Positions 1 to 5,940 of a stretch of 6,034 bases of DNA are shown here, one piece after another (the first letter of the stretch is position 1; each line of letters opens with the position of its first letter). Made by a program: the position numbers and the translations under genes. The notes beneath the pieces were generated by a model. That model was not told the origin of the DNA. It did not search any database and was given only the letters and a program-made list of their open reading frames with translations. The stretch comes from Burkholderiales bacterium (GTDB lineage: Bacteria; Pseudomonadota; Gammaproteobacteria; Burkholderiales; Burkholderiaceae_D). The stretch lies in assembly GCA_028868455.1 (NCBI GenBank), contig JAGWUK010000208.1, forward strand, positions 1 to 6,034. The letters are read 5' to 3'.

Positions 1-417
1 CCTTGCCATGCCTGTATCCAACTGGATAATTGCCGGTAAAGTCTGATTCCTGGCATCTGCCAATTGGCGCCATGCGACAATTTGAGCAACGCTGTTTAAG
101 ACTGGGATACAGCGATGTTCTATAAATTCTGCTTCATGGCCGACTGGAGAACCATGCATGACATATATACGCGCCTCCTCCGGCAAATGAGGGCGCAAAG
201 TAATCGCTTCTTCCAGATGCGCAACGAAAAAATGGCGGCAGCCTTCCGCCAACAGTACTTTGGACACGGGTACAGCACCTAATCCGTAGGCATCGGCTTT
301 GACAGCAGCACCACACGGTACAGCACCAAGTTTGCCTTGCAAAAACCGATAATTATTACGAACCGCCTGCAAATCAATCTGCAGCAATGCCCCGGCTCTT
401 CCTGTCTCATGTTGCAT
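1..417 (-). CDS. alr: Alanine racemase, N-terminal 139 residues (3' end outside window)
   Basis: This is a PLP-dependent alanine racemase, interconverting L- and D-alanine in the cytoplasm either for peptidoglycan or for alanine catabolism (DadX role). The visible part is the N-terminal half of the TIM barrel. It has the PLP-lysine motif VKADAYGLG at residues 39-47, with Lys40 as the Schiff-base lysine. The DTGMAR motif at 134-139 ends in the arginine that contacts the substrate carboxylate in the family. The catalytic tyrosine and the C-terminal domain lie beyond base 1. ATG at 417 is chosen because the homologous region begins soon after it and GGAG lies 10 nt upstream (428-431). The stretch around AEGCRHFFVA and RIYVMHGS resembles alphaproteobacterial Alr/DadX more than the usual betaproteobacterial Alr, judged from memory of the family. 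It stands apart from the mutT operon by about 560 bp and has its own sigma-54-type promoter. The family call is firm; the biosynthetic or catabolic role is open. Confidence 0.93.
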   Translation of the reverse strand, partial: MQHETGRAGALLQIDLQAVRNNYRFLQGKLGAVPCGAAVKADAYGLGAVPVSKVLLAEGCRHFFVAHLEEAITLRPHLPEEARIYVMHGSPVGHEAEFIEHRCIPVLNSVAQIVAWRQLADARNQTLPAIIQLDTGMAR

Positions 418-427
418 ATTTTCACCA

Positions 428-431
428 CTCC
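428..431 (-). promoter_or_regulatory. Shine-Dalgarno site of alr
   Basis: GGAG on the minus strand, 10 nt before the ATG at 417. It directly abuts the inverted repeat at 432-454 and supports this ATG as the alr start. Confidence 0.6.
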
Positions 432-454
432 ATCGCAAATAAAGAATTTGCGAT
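432..454. repeat. 8-bp-arm inverted repeat at the alr transcription start
   Basis: The arms ATCGCAAA (432-439) and TTTGCGAT (447-454) are perfect reverse complements around a 7-base spacer. The predicted sigma-54 start (about 451) lies inside the upstream arm, so the full hairpin would not form in that RNA. A DNA operator overlapping the start, or a shorter hairpin next to the Shine-Dalgarno site, are both possible. Confidence 0.5.
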
Positions 455-461
455 TAGTTAT

Positions 462-477
462 AGCAATCGTCGTGCCA
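462..477 (-). promoter_or_regulatory. Sigma-54 (RpoN) -24/-12 promoter of alr
   Basis: Read on the minus strand, the site is TGGCACG, four bases (ACGA), then TTGCT. This matches the published RpoN consensus TGGCACG-N4-TTGCW at every specified base. The GG and GC dinucleotides have the required spacing, with their first bases 12 apart. Transcription would start near base 451, giving a leader of about 34 nt before the alr ATG. A sigma-54 promoter needs an ATP-dependent enhancer-binding protein upstream, and candidate sites occur at 623-659. A TATAAC hexamer overlaps it downstream, but no good -35 lies at the right distance, so a sigma-70 reading is weaker. Confidence 0.75.
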
Positions 478-622
478 CAAAATTTTATTGAGAAATTTCA
501 ATGACTTAAAATATTTCTGTCGGAATCAACTTGAAAATCGTATCGAAATCAATACAGGCACAAGTAGAATTTCAGGGAAACTCATAGAGGGCAAACTCTA
601 ATCCGTACCAATAACAAGACGA

Positions 623-659
623 TGTATCGATTTAAATACACCGTATTAAATTAAATACA
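623..659. repeat. Two tandem 18-bp dyads, candidate enhancer-binding sites
   Basis: Two imperfect copies of an 18-bp element (623-640 and 642-659) share 14 of 18 positions and repeat with a 19-bp period, close to two helical turns. Each contains GTAT-N8-ATAC and is itself a dyad. On the minus strand they read as TGTA-N10-TACA (one perfect, one with a single change), the half-site geometry of TyrR/PhhR-type boxes, although the inner bases differ from the TyrR consensus. Their centres lie about 180 and 200 bp upstream of the predicted sigma-54 start, a usual place for enhancer-binding protein sites. The binding protein is unknown. Confidence 0.5.
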
Positions 660-778
660 GAATTTCTCGAAGCCAAAAAGAATAATCTCAGCCCGCAAAA
701 TAACAGACAATAAGTGAAACTACGAAGAAAGTTGCGATAAAAAGACAGATGAACGCAGTGTATTGACATGTGGACAGA

Positions 779-802
779 GTTTAAAATCAAACGATTTTAA
801 AC
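779..802. repeat. Perfect 10-bp-arm palindrome
   Basis: GTTTAAAATC (779-788) and GATTTTAAAC (793-802) are exact reverse complements around AAAC. The element is AT-rich and no T-run of terminator type follows on either strand, so it resembles a dimeric-regulator operator more than a terminator. It lies about 330-350 bp upstream of the predicted alr start and about 180 bp beyond the end of mutT. Confidence 0.5.
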
Positions 803-911
803 GCCGTGAGATGATTGATTTTACGAGCCAAAGGCCGATTTGCTCATTCATGCAGAATGAACTTCCAGTCAGCGTGAACATGGAGAATTGCTAAAACTTC
901 GGGAATGATTG

Positions 912-957
912 GCGCTGATGCCTTGCGCTACCTGCGTTCAATACAGGGCATCAGCGC
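912..957 (-). terminator. Stem-loop after mutT, possible operon end or RNA 3' structure
   Basis: GCGCTGATGCC (912-922) and GGCATCAGCGC (947-957) are perfect 11-base reverse complements around a 24-base loop. It starts 22 bp after the mutT stop, where an operon terminator is expected. No T-tract follows on the minus strand (it continues CAATCATTCCC), so it is not a canonical intrinsic terminator. It could be a Rho-associated 3' end, a processing or stability structure, or a dispersed REP-like element. Confidence 0.45.
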
Positions 958-979
958 AGCTGAGAAACAAGCACATTTT

Positions 980-1393
980 TCAGAAGTCAGGCTGCAAGTC
1001 GCGACGTAATAGATCCAGCCACGTCAGCAATGGAATAGTTGCCGGTAATAATGGGGTCACAGCCACGCTGCCTTGCCATGCGAATGCCTGCCCTTCAAGA
1101 CTTTGCGGCTCGCCAGTCCAGTCTCGGCTAATAAAAAAATGCAGGCGCACATGTGCATGGGGGTAAACATGCTCAACACAGCACCATGGCTCTGCATGAA
1201 GTATCGTTAAATCCAGCTCTTCCTTGAACTCACGCACCAATGCATGAAAGATGGATTCGCCCGGTTCAACTTTCCCACCAGGAAATTCCCAATAACCTTC
1301 ATATGGCTTGCCTGCAGGACGCTGCCCCAGCAGCACATCGCCGTCAGGATTCATGAGAATGCCGACGGCAACATCAATAGGTGCTGCCGTCAT
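980..1393 (-). CDS. mutT: MutT-like Nudix hydrolase (8-oxo-dGTP diphosphatase type)
   Basis: This 137-residue protein is close to the length of E. coli MutT (129), which hydrolyses 8-oxo-dGTP to the monophosphate and so prevents A:T to C:G transversions. The Nudix box spans residues 40-62: G40, E46, then REFKEEL at 54-60, with metal-binding Glu55, Glu58 and Glu59. The usual glycine near the box end is Asp61. WEFPGGK before the box and GEP...EGQ later are MutT-like. Arg25 aligns with E. coli Arg23, but E. coli Asn119, which reads 8-oxoguanine, aligns with Thr119 (my alignment by eye). The ATG at 1393 is preferred: it lies one base after the ATPase stop (TGA-A-ATG) and gives the MutT-like N-terminus. 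A frame from a TTG at 1432 would overlap the ATPase gene by 38 bp. It is probably translated by coupling. Family is certain; exact substrate is less so. Confidence 0.92.
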   Translation of the reverse strand: MTAAPIDVAVGILMNPDGDVLLGQRPAGKPYEGYWEFPGGKVEPGESIFHALVREFKEELDLTILHAEPWCCVEHVYPHAHVRLHFFISRDWTGEPQSLEGQAFAWQGSVAVTPLLPATIPLLTWLDLLRRDLQPDF

Positions 1394-1394
1394 T

Positions 1395-2264
1395 TCACGT
1401 TTCCGCCAGTCGTCCGGCGTAATCGCGCGCAAACTGCCACGCTACCCGACCTGAACGAGAACCGCGCTGCAACGCCCAACGCAATGCATCACCACGCGCC
1501 GCTTCAATCTGATCCGTATCGCAGCCCATCGAACTCAACCAATGTGCAACGATGTCCAGATAATCATCTTGTTTAAATGGATAAAACGATACCCACAATC
1601 CGAATCGTTCAGACAAAGAAATTTTTTCCTCTACCGTTTCCCCGGGATGCAAATCCCCGTCATCGCTATGCGAATAACTCGCGTTATCCGACATTTTTTC
1701 GGGCAGCAAATGGCGTCGATTAGACGTGGCATAAATTAATACATTATCCGATTGTGCGGCGATACTGCCGTCCAGTGCGACCTTTAAAGCCTTGTAACCG
1801 GCCTCACCTTCTTCAAATGACAGGTCGTCGCAAAAGATGATGAAACGCTCCGGTCTTTCTGCCACCAGATCCACCAAATCCGGCAAGTCTGCCAGATCAC
1901 TTTTATCCACTTCGATCAGGCGCAAACCCTGATCGGCAAACTGATTCAGGCAGGCTTTAATCAGGGATGATTTTCCTGTGCCTCGCGCACCAGTCAGCAA
2001 TACATTGTTGGCTGGTTTTCCATGCACGAACTGGCGGGTATTCTGTTCAATCTGCATTTTTTGCTGCTCGACATTATGCAAGTCAGACAAGGTAATAGTG
2101 GATGCGTGCCTGACCACTTGCAAATAGCCCTGGCCGCCGCGCTTACGCCAGCGAAATGCATGTCCAGACTCCCAATCCGGGGTCGCCGACGCTGCAGGCA
2201 AGAGCAATTCCAGCCGATTCAGCAAATACTCTGCGCGTTGTAAAAAATGATCCAGCTGAGTCAT
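1395..2264 (-). CDS. P-loop ATPase, DUF815 family (AAA+-like), unknown function
   Basis: This is a 289-residue cytoplasmic ATPase with no signal peptide or membrane segment. The Walker A motif GARGTGKS is at residues 92-99 and Walker B FIIFCDD is at 141-147. An AAA+ sensor-1-like ATSN is at 179-182, and SERFG at 218-222 holds a candidate arginine finger (Arg220). SGRVAWQF near residue 271 may act as sensor 2. The N-terminal ~85 residues form a family-specific region, and an acidic, serine-rich loop (about 190-213) interrupts the core. This organisation matches the DUF815 (PF05673) ATPases, often annotated only as ATP-binding proteins; the substrate is unknown. It starts 11 bp after the argJ stop and ends one base before the mutT ATG, so it is co-expressed with both. 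No clear Shine-Dalgarno site precedes the ATG, which suggests translation by coupling to argJ. Confidence 0.87.
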   Translation of the reverse strand: MTQLDHFLQRAEYLLNRLELLLPAASATPDWESGHAFRWRKRGGQGYLQVVRHASTITLSDLHNVEQQKMQIEQNTRQFVHGKPANNVLLTGARGTGKSSLIKACLNQFADQGLRLIEVDKSDLADLPDLVDLVAERPERFIIFCDDLSFEEGEAGYKALKVALDGSIAAQSDNVLIYATSNRRHLLPEKMSDNASYSHSDDGDLHPGETVEEKISLSERFGLWVSFYPFKQDDYLDIVAHWLSSMGCDTDQIEAARGDALRWALQRGSRSGRVAWQFARDYAGRLAET

Positions 2265-2275
2265 GTTCGGGATTT

Positions 2276-3514
2276 TCAGGAACGGTAATCGGCGTTAATC
2301 GACACATAGTCATGCGACAAATCACATGTCCAGACGGTCGCGGCAGCATTGCCGCGCGCCAGCTTGACGCGGATCGTGATTTCGCTTTGCTTCATGACGC
2401 GTTGACCATCTTCCTCGCGATAATCGGGGTTGCGGCCACCGTGTTTTGCAACCCAGACGTCATCCAGATATAAGTTCAGTTTGCTGACATCCAGGTCATC
2501 AACGCCGGCATAGCCTATTGCTGCCAGAATACGACCGAGATTCGGATCGGAAGCGAAGAAGGCTGTTTTGACCAAAGGCGAATGAGCAATCGAATAGGCG
2601 ATTTTCCGGCACTCTTCGACATCGCGCCCCTCTTCAATCGCAATCGTCATGAACTTGGTTGCGCCTTCGCCATCGCGAATAATCATCTGTGCCAATTTTT
2701 GCGCCAGCGCGATGACAGCTTCTGCCAGCGTCGCATATTCTGGTGTATCGATATCATTGATTTCTACGCCGGAGGCGCCTGTTGCGATCAACATGAAGGA
2801 GTCGTTGGTGGACGTATCGCCATCAATGGTGATGCAATTAAACGACTTGTCTGCGGCCTGCTTGACCAGATGATCCAGCACTGGTTGCGCGACTTTGGCA
2901 TCCATCGCCAGATAGCCCAGCATGGTCGCCATGTTGGGTTTAATCATGCCGGCACCTTTGCTGATGCCTGTCATGCTCACGGTTTTTCCGCCAATATTAA
3001 CCGTCGCCGATGCAGCTTTAGGCTGCGTATCGGTTGTCATGATGGCCTCTGCGGCGTTAAACCAGTTGTCTTCTTTTAAGTTGCTGATCGCTTGCGGCAA
3101 ACCCGCCACCAATCGGTCTACCGGCAAAGGCTCAAGGATCACGCCTGTGGAAAATGGCAGTATCTGCGCAGCTTCGCAACCGAGCAGTTCTGCTAACGCT
3201 GCACATGTTGCATTGGCAGCGGCAAGACCGGCATCGCCGGTCCCGGCATTCGCATTACCGGTATTGACTACCAGCGCGCGGATCGGGCCGGCACTCATGT
3301 GCAAACCTTCAAGATGCGCTTTGCAGACTTGGACTGGCGCAGCGCAAAAACGATTCGTCGTAAACACGCCGGCGACCGTGGCGGTTGGCGCCAGTTCCAT
3401 GACCAGGACATCTTTACGGTGTGCTTTACGGATACCGGCCTCAGCATAACCCAGTCGGATACCAGCAACCGGTTTCAGATCAGCAGCAACAGGAATAGGG
3501 GAATTGACGGCCAT
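2276..3514 (-). CDS. argJ: Arginine biosynthesis bifunctional protein ArgJ (ornithine acetyltransferase)
   Basis: ArgJ moves the acetyl group from N-acetylornithine to glutamate, recycling it in the cyclic arginine pathway. Some members also use acetyl-CoA (N-acetylglutamate synthase activity), which sequence alone does not settle. The 412-residue length is normal. The protein is an N-terminal nucleophile enzyme that cleaves itself into two chains. The cleavage motif [14 protein letters not shown] (186-199) is intact, with cleavage expected between Ala196 and Thr197, leaving Thr197 as the nucleophile. STGVI at 122-126 holds the Thr-Gly pair of the oxyanion hole, VNTGNAN (83-89) is conserved, and GDTSTND (232-238) belongs to the second chain. 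The start at 3514 is supported by GAGGT 8 nt upstream. It heads the argJ-ATPase-mutT unit and has a likely promoter of its own at 3547-3574. No defect is visible. Confidence 0.97.
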   Translation of the reverse strand: MAVNSPIPVAADLKPVAGIRLGYAEAGIRKAHRKDVLVMELAPTATVAGVFTTNRFCAAPVQVCKAHLEGLHMSAGPIRALVVNTGNANAGTGDAGLAAANATCAALAELLGCEAAQILPFSTGVILEPLPVDRLVAGLPQAISNLKEDNWFNAAEAIMTTDTQPKAASATVNIGGKTVSMTGISKGAGMIKPNMATMLGYLAMDAKVAQPVLDHLVKQAADKSFNCITIDGDTSTNDSFMLIATGASGVEINDIDTPEYATLAEAVIALAQKLAQMIIRDGEGATKFMTIAIEEGRDVEECRKIAYSIAHSPLVKTAFFASDPNLGRILAAIGYAGVDDLDVSKLNLYLDDVWVAKHGGRNPDYREEDGQRVMKQSEITIRVKLARGNAAATVWTCDLSHDYVSINADYRS

Positions 3515-3522
3515 GGTAGCTT

Positions 3523-3527
3523 ACCTC
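3523..3527 (-). promoter_or_regulatory. Shine-Dalgarno site of argJ
   Basis: GAGGT on the minus strand lies 8 nt before the ATG at 3514, a near-ideal spacing that fixes the argJ start. Confidence 0.65.
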
Positions 3528-3546
3528 GCGATGAAATCAAGCCGAC

Positions 3547-3574
3547 ATTGTAGGGCATTTTGTTGCGCTGCGAA
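3547..3574 (-). promoter_or_regulatory. Candidate sigma-70 promoter of argJ operon
   Basis: On the minus strand TTCGCA (-35, four of six consensus bases) and TACAAT (-10, five of six) are separated by 16 bp. They lie in the 74-bp gap between the acyl-CoA dehydrogenase gene and argJ. The predicted start would be near 3540, about 25 nt before the argJ ATG. No intrinsic terminator is visible in the gap, so read-through from the upstream genes is possible too. Confidence 0.45.
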
Positions 3575-3588
3575 GCAAGTTTGCGTAC

Positions 3589-4722
3589 TCACATCAGTTG
3601 ATCAGCATAGTATTCAAGATGCTGTTCCGTATTCCCGAATTGCAGCTCAATGGCCATCAAGCGTTTGAAATAATGACTGACACCCAGTTCGTCGCTGACC
3701 CCCATGCCGCCGTGCAATTGCACAGCCTGCTGGCCGACAAATCGGCAAGCCTGGCCGATGACGACTTTGGCTGCTGACATGGCGGCGTGTCGCTGCACTG
3801 CATCTGATTCTTCGCAACGCATCGCCGCCAGAAAACTCATGGAGCGCGCCTGCTCGATCTGCAAGACCATTTCTGCCATGCGATGCTGCAATGCCTGAAA
3901 ACGGCCAATGGCCACGCCGAACTGGCGGCGGTTTTTGACGTAGTCAACAGTGGCTGCCAGCAGACTATCCATCGCTCCGACGGCCTCGGCGCAAATCGCC
4001 GCCAGGCCGATATCCATCACCTGCTCTAACGCCGCTGTTGCATCGCCGCGACCAGAAGCATCGCCTAAACGGGCACTGGCAGGAACGGCCAATTGCTGCA
4101 ACCAGACCTCGCTTGCCGGTGTGCTATCAACCGTTTTATAGGTAACGAGGCGCAAGCCCTGTGCTGCGCGCGGTACGGCAAAAACACCCAGTTTGCTATC
4201 GGTGCACCGCGCCGTGATCAGCAAATAATCGGCGCTGGCCGCATGCGGCACCACGCTTTTATGTCCATTGAGAACATAACCTTCCCCTTGTTGGCTGGCT
4301 GTCGTCTGAATTGCCATGCGGTCAAAGCGGCTGCTGATTTCTTCGTGAGCGATACCAATGCTTCGCTCACCCGTGGCGAGGGGTGCCAGGAAATAGTCAC
4401 GTTGCGAAGTCGTGCCCAGCAAAGCGATCAGTTTCGTCGACAAGATGGCGCTGGAAAGATACGGCTCCAGCGTCAGCGCACGTCCCATTTCTGCCATGAC
4501 CAGCATCGTGTCGATGCTGTTGCCGTTCAGCCCACCTTGTTCTTCCGGCACCAGCAGCGCCAGCAAACCGAGCTCGGCAAAACCGTGCCAGATTGTCCGG
4601 TTGAGTTCTTCTGCGGGCAAACTGGCATCGCGACGTCTGGTGTCAAATGGGTATTCTTTCAATAAAAACCGCCGCGTGGCATCTTGCAACATCTGTTGCT
4701 CATCGCTGAGGCCAAAGTCCAT
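3589..4722 (-). CDS. Acyl-CoA dehydrogenase, small subunit type (PimD-like)
   Basis: This 377-residue flavoprotein-family subunit resembles PimD, the small subunit of pimeloyl-CoA dehydrogenase, acting in beta-oxidation-like breakdown of dicarboxylic or other acyl-CoAs. The N-terminal helical domain starts DFGLSDEQQMLQDATRRFL. The acyl/FAD loop usually read as SEPGSGSD is degenerate here (AHEEISSRFDRM, 125-136). The C-terminal part keeps RRQFG (265-269) and QLHGGMG (335-341), which in this superfamily reach across the dimer into the partner's FAD. No catalytic glutamate is seen at the MCAD position (Gly363 in FGNTEQ) or in the helix-G position used by isovaleryl-CoA dehydrogenase. It probably works only with the large subunit encoded just upstream. 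Two ATGs are adjacent (4725, 4722). AGGAG sits 3 nt from the first and 6 nt from the second, so the second is chosen; the difference is one methionine. Substrate is not determined. Confidence 0.88.
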   Translation of the reverse strand: MDFGLSDEQQMLQDATRRFLLKEYPFDTRRRDASLPAEELNRTIWHGFAELGLLALLVPEEQGGLNGNSIDTMLVMAEMGRALTLEPYLSSAILSTKLIALLGTTSQRDYFLAPLATGERSIGIAHEEISSRFDRMAIQTTASQQGEGYVLNGHKSVVPHAASADYLLITARCTDSKLGVFAVPRAAQGLRLVTYKTVDSTPASEVWLQQLAVPASARLGDASGRGDATAALEQVMDIGLAAICAEAVGAMDSLLAATVDYVKNRRQFGVAIGRFQALQHRMAEMVLQIEQARSMSFLAAMRCEESDAVQRHAAMSAAKVVIGQACRFVGQQAVQLHGGMGVSDELGVSHYFKRLMAIELQFGNTEQHLEYYADQLM

Positions 4723-4728
4723 CATGCT

Positions 4729-4734
4729 CTCCTA
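4729..4734 (-). promoter_or_regulatory. Coupled stop / Shine-Dalgarno between the two dehydrogenase genes
   Basis: The stop codon TAG of the large-subunit gene (4734-4732) overlaps the AGGAG of the small-subunit gene (4733-4729). This is a classic translational-coupling junction, expected for subunits made in equal amounts. Its spacing favours the second of two adjacent ATGs. Confidence 0.65.
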
Positions 4735-5940
4735 CAAACCGATAATCATCTGGGCGATGATGTTTTTTTGAATTTCATTGGAACCGCCGTAAATCGACAG
4801 TTTGCGCATATTCAGATAATTGGCGCTCAATCCGCGCGCATATGCGGGGCCGACCGCATCGCCTTCATAGCCGGCATTCATGGCATCGCGGCGCAGAGGC
4901 AAGGCGTACGCACCAACGACTTGCGTCAGTAACTCGGTGATCGCCTGTTGAATCTCGGTGCCTTTGATTTTCAGGATTGAGGCTTCCGGCCCCGGCGCGC
5001 GGCGTTGCTCTTCGGCTGCCAGTACGCGCAGATTGGTGATCTCCAGCGCCATCAGATCAATTTCGATTTGCGCCACGCGGGCGGCAAACAAGCGGTCTTT
5101 CAGCAATGGCTGTCCGCGCTTCAGTTCTTGTGCGGCAATGCGTTTCAAACGCGCCAGTTCACGCTTGGCGATACCAATGCCAGCGATATTGGTACGCTCA
5201 TGGCCCAGCAAAAACTTGGCGTAGGTCCAGCCTTGATTTTCGACGCCCACCAGATTACTGGCGGGAACACGGACATTCTCCAGCCAGACTTCATTGACCT
5301 CGTGCGCGCCGTCCATCGTGATGATTGGACGCACCGTCACACCGGGCGATGTCATATCGATGAGTAAAAACGAAATACCACGTTGCGGCTTGACTTCGCT
5401 ATCGGTCCGTACCAGACAGAAAATCCAGTCGGCGTAATGCGCCAGCGTCGTCCAGGTTTTTTGGCCGTTCACCAAAAAATACTCGCCGTCAGCATCCCGC
5501 AGTCTGACAGCCGTCGTGCTGACCGACGCCAGATCCGAGCCAGACCCGGGTTCAGAATATCCTTGGCACCACCATTCATCACCGGACAATATTTTCGGCA
5601 AAAACCGCTGCTGCTGCTCAGGCGAAGCAAATTCCATGAGCACCGGCGCCACCATCTTGATGCCAAATGGTGGCAGACGTGGCGCGCCGGCAGCGGCGCA
5701 TTCTTCTTCAAAAATATATTTTTGCACGGCAGTCCAGCCGGTTCCGCCGAATTTCTGCGGCCAGGATGCGCCGCCCCAACCCTGCGCGAACAAAATCTTT
5801 TGCCAACGCACATAATCATCGCGCTCAAGAATCAGGCCGTTTTGTACTTTATCGCGGATATCCGCAGGCAAGGCGGATGCCAGGAAAGTCTGAATTTCCT
5901 GACGAAACTGTTGGTCAGCAGGAGTGAAGTGCAAGTTCAT
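4732..5940 (-). CDS. Acyl-CoA dehydrogenase, large subunit type (PimC-like)
   Basis: This 402-residue protein oxidises an acyl-CoA to the 2-enoyl-CoA using FAD, passing electrons to electron-transfer flavoprotein. It resembles PimC, the large subunit of pimeloyl-CoA dehydrogenase, and FadE-type subunits. Domain order is typical: N-terminal helices (1-120), a beta domain with CQGYSEPGSGSD (125-136) and QKTWTT (160-165), and C-terminal helices ending IYGGSNEIQKNII (383-395). The MCAD glutamate position is Gly385 (IYGG instead of IYEG). The likely base is instead Glu248 in GHERT, the helix-G position used by isovaleryl-CoA dehydrogenase. The RxxFG and QxxGG motifs that complete the FAD site are missing and are supplied by the small subunit. 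The start is fixed by an in-frame TGA 18 nt upstream and by the lack of other early ATGs, although no Shine-Dalgarno site is visible. Length is normal. Substrate is unproved. Confidence 0.9.
   Translation of the reverse strand: MNLHFTPADQQFRQEIQTFLASALPADIRDKVQNGLILERDDYVRWQKILFAQGWGGASWPQKFGGTGWTAVQKYIFEEECAAAGAPRLPPFGIKMVAPVLMEFASPEQQQRFLPKILSGDEWWCQGYSEPGSGSDLASVSTTAVRLRDADGEYFLVNGQKTWTTLAHYADWIFCLVRTDSEVKPQRGISFLLIDMTSPGVTVRPIITMDGAHEVNEVWLENVRVPASNLVGVENQGWTYAKFLLGHERTNIAGIGIAKRELARLKRIAAQELKRGQPLLKDRLFAARVAQIEIDLMALEITNLRVLAAEEQRRAPGPEASILKIKGTEIQQAITELLTQVVGAYALPLRRDAMNAGYEGDAVGPAYARGLSANYLNMRKLSIYGGSNEIQKNIIAQMIIGL

Larger units (their letters stand above)
418..979. other. AT-rich intergenic regulatory region, mutT to alr
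   Basis: This stretch of about 560 bp has no convincing gene on either strand. Open frames here are short, carry no recognisable domain and lack good ribosome binding sites. It is visibly richer in A and T than the flanking genes, especially between about 480 and 830. It holds several ordered elements, listed separately: a stem-loop just after mutT, a perfect 10-bp-arm palindrome, two tandem dyads, a sigma-54 promoter and a dyad at the presumed transcription start. Smaller inverted repeats occur at 585-600 (TAGAG/CTCTA) and 844-860 (TCATTC/GAATGA); neither is long enough to argue for function alone. The size and content fit a regulatory region for alr rather than a simple spacer. Confidence 0.7.

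Noticed and set aside
134..316. 60-codon minus-strand open frame
   Set aside because: It lies in another frame inside the alanine racemase gene, is cysteine- and arginine-rich, and has no family features.
585..600. Small hairpin TAGAG-N6-CTCTA
   Set aside because: Five-base arms are expected by chance in a region of this size, and nothing in the context supports it.
763..791. TTGACA as a plus-strand sigma-70 promoter
   Set aside because: The -35 is perfect but no acceptable -10 occurs at 16-18 bp, and no plus-strand gene follows.
961..984. Hairpin CTGAGAAA/TTTTTCAG at the mutT stop codon as a terminator
   Set aside because: The stem is short, AT-rich and mismatched, and no T-run follows in the direction of transcription.
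909..1166. 85-codon plus-strand open frame
   Set aside because: Mostly antisense to mutT, with no recognisable domain and no ribosome binding site.
1391..1432. Upstream TTG start for the Nudix gene
   Set aside because: It would overlap the ATPase gene by 38 bp, uses a rare start codon, and adds residues outside the MutT-like N-terminus; ATG at 1393 fits the coupled junction.
2582..3079. 165-codon plus-strand open frame
   Set aside because: Fully antisense to argJ; its composition is that of a shadow frame.
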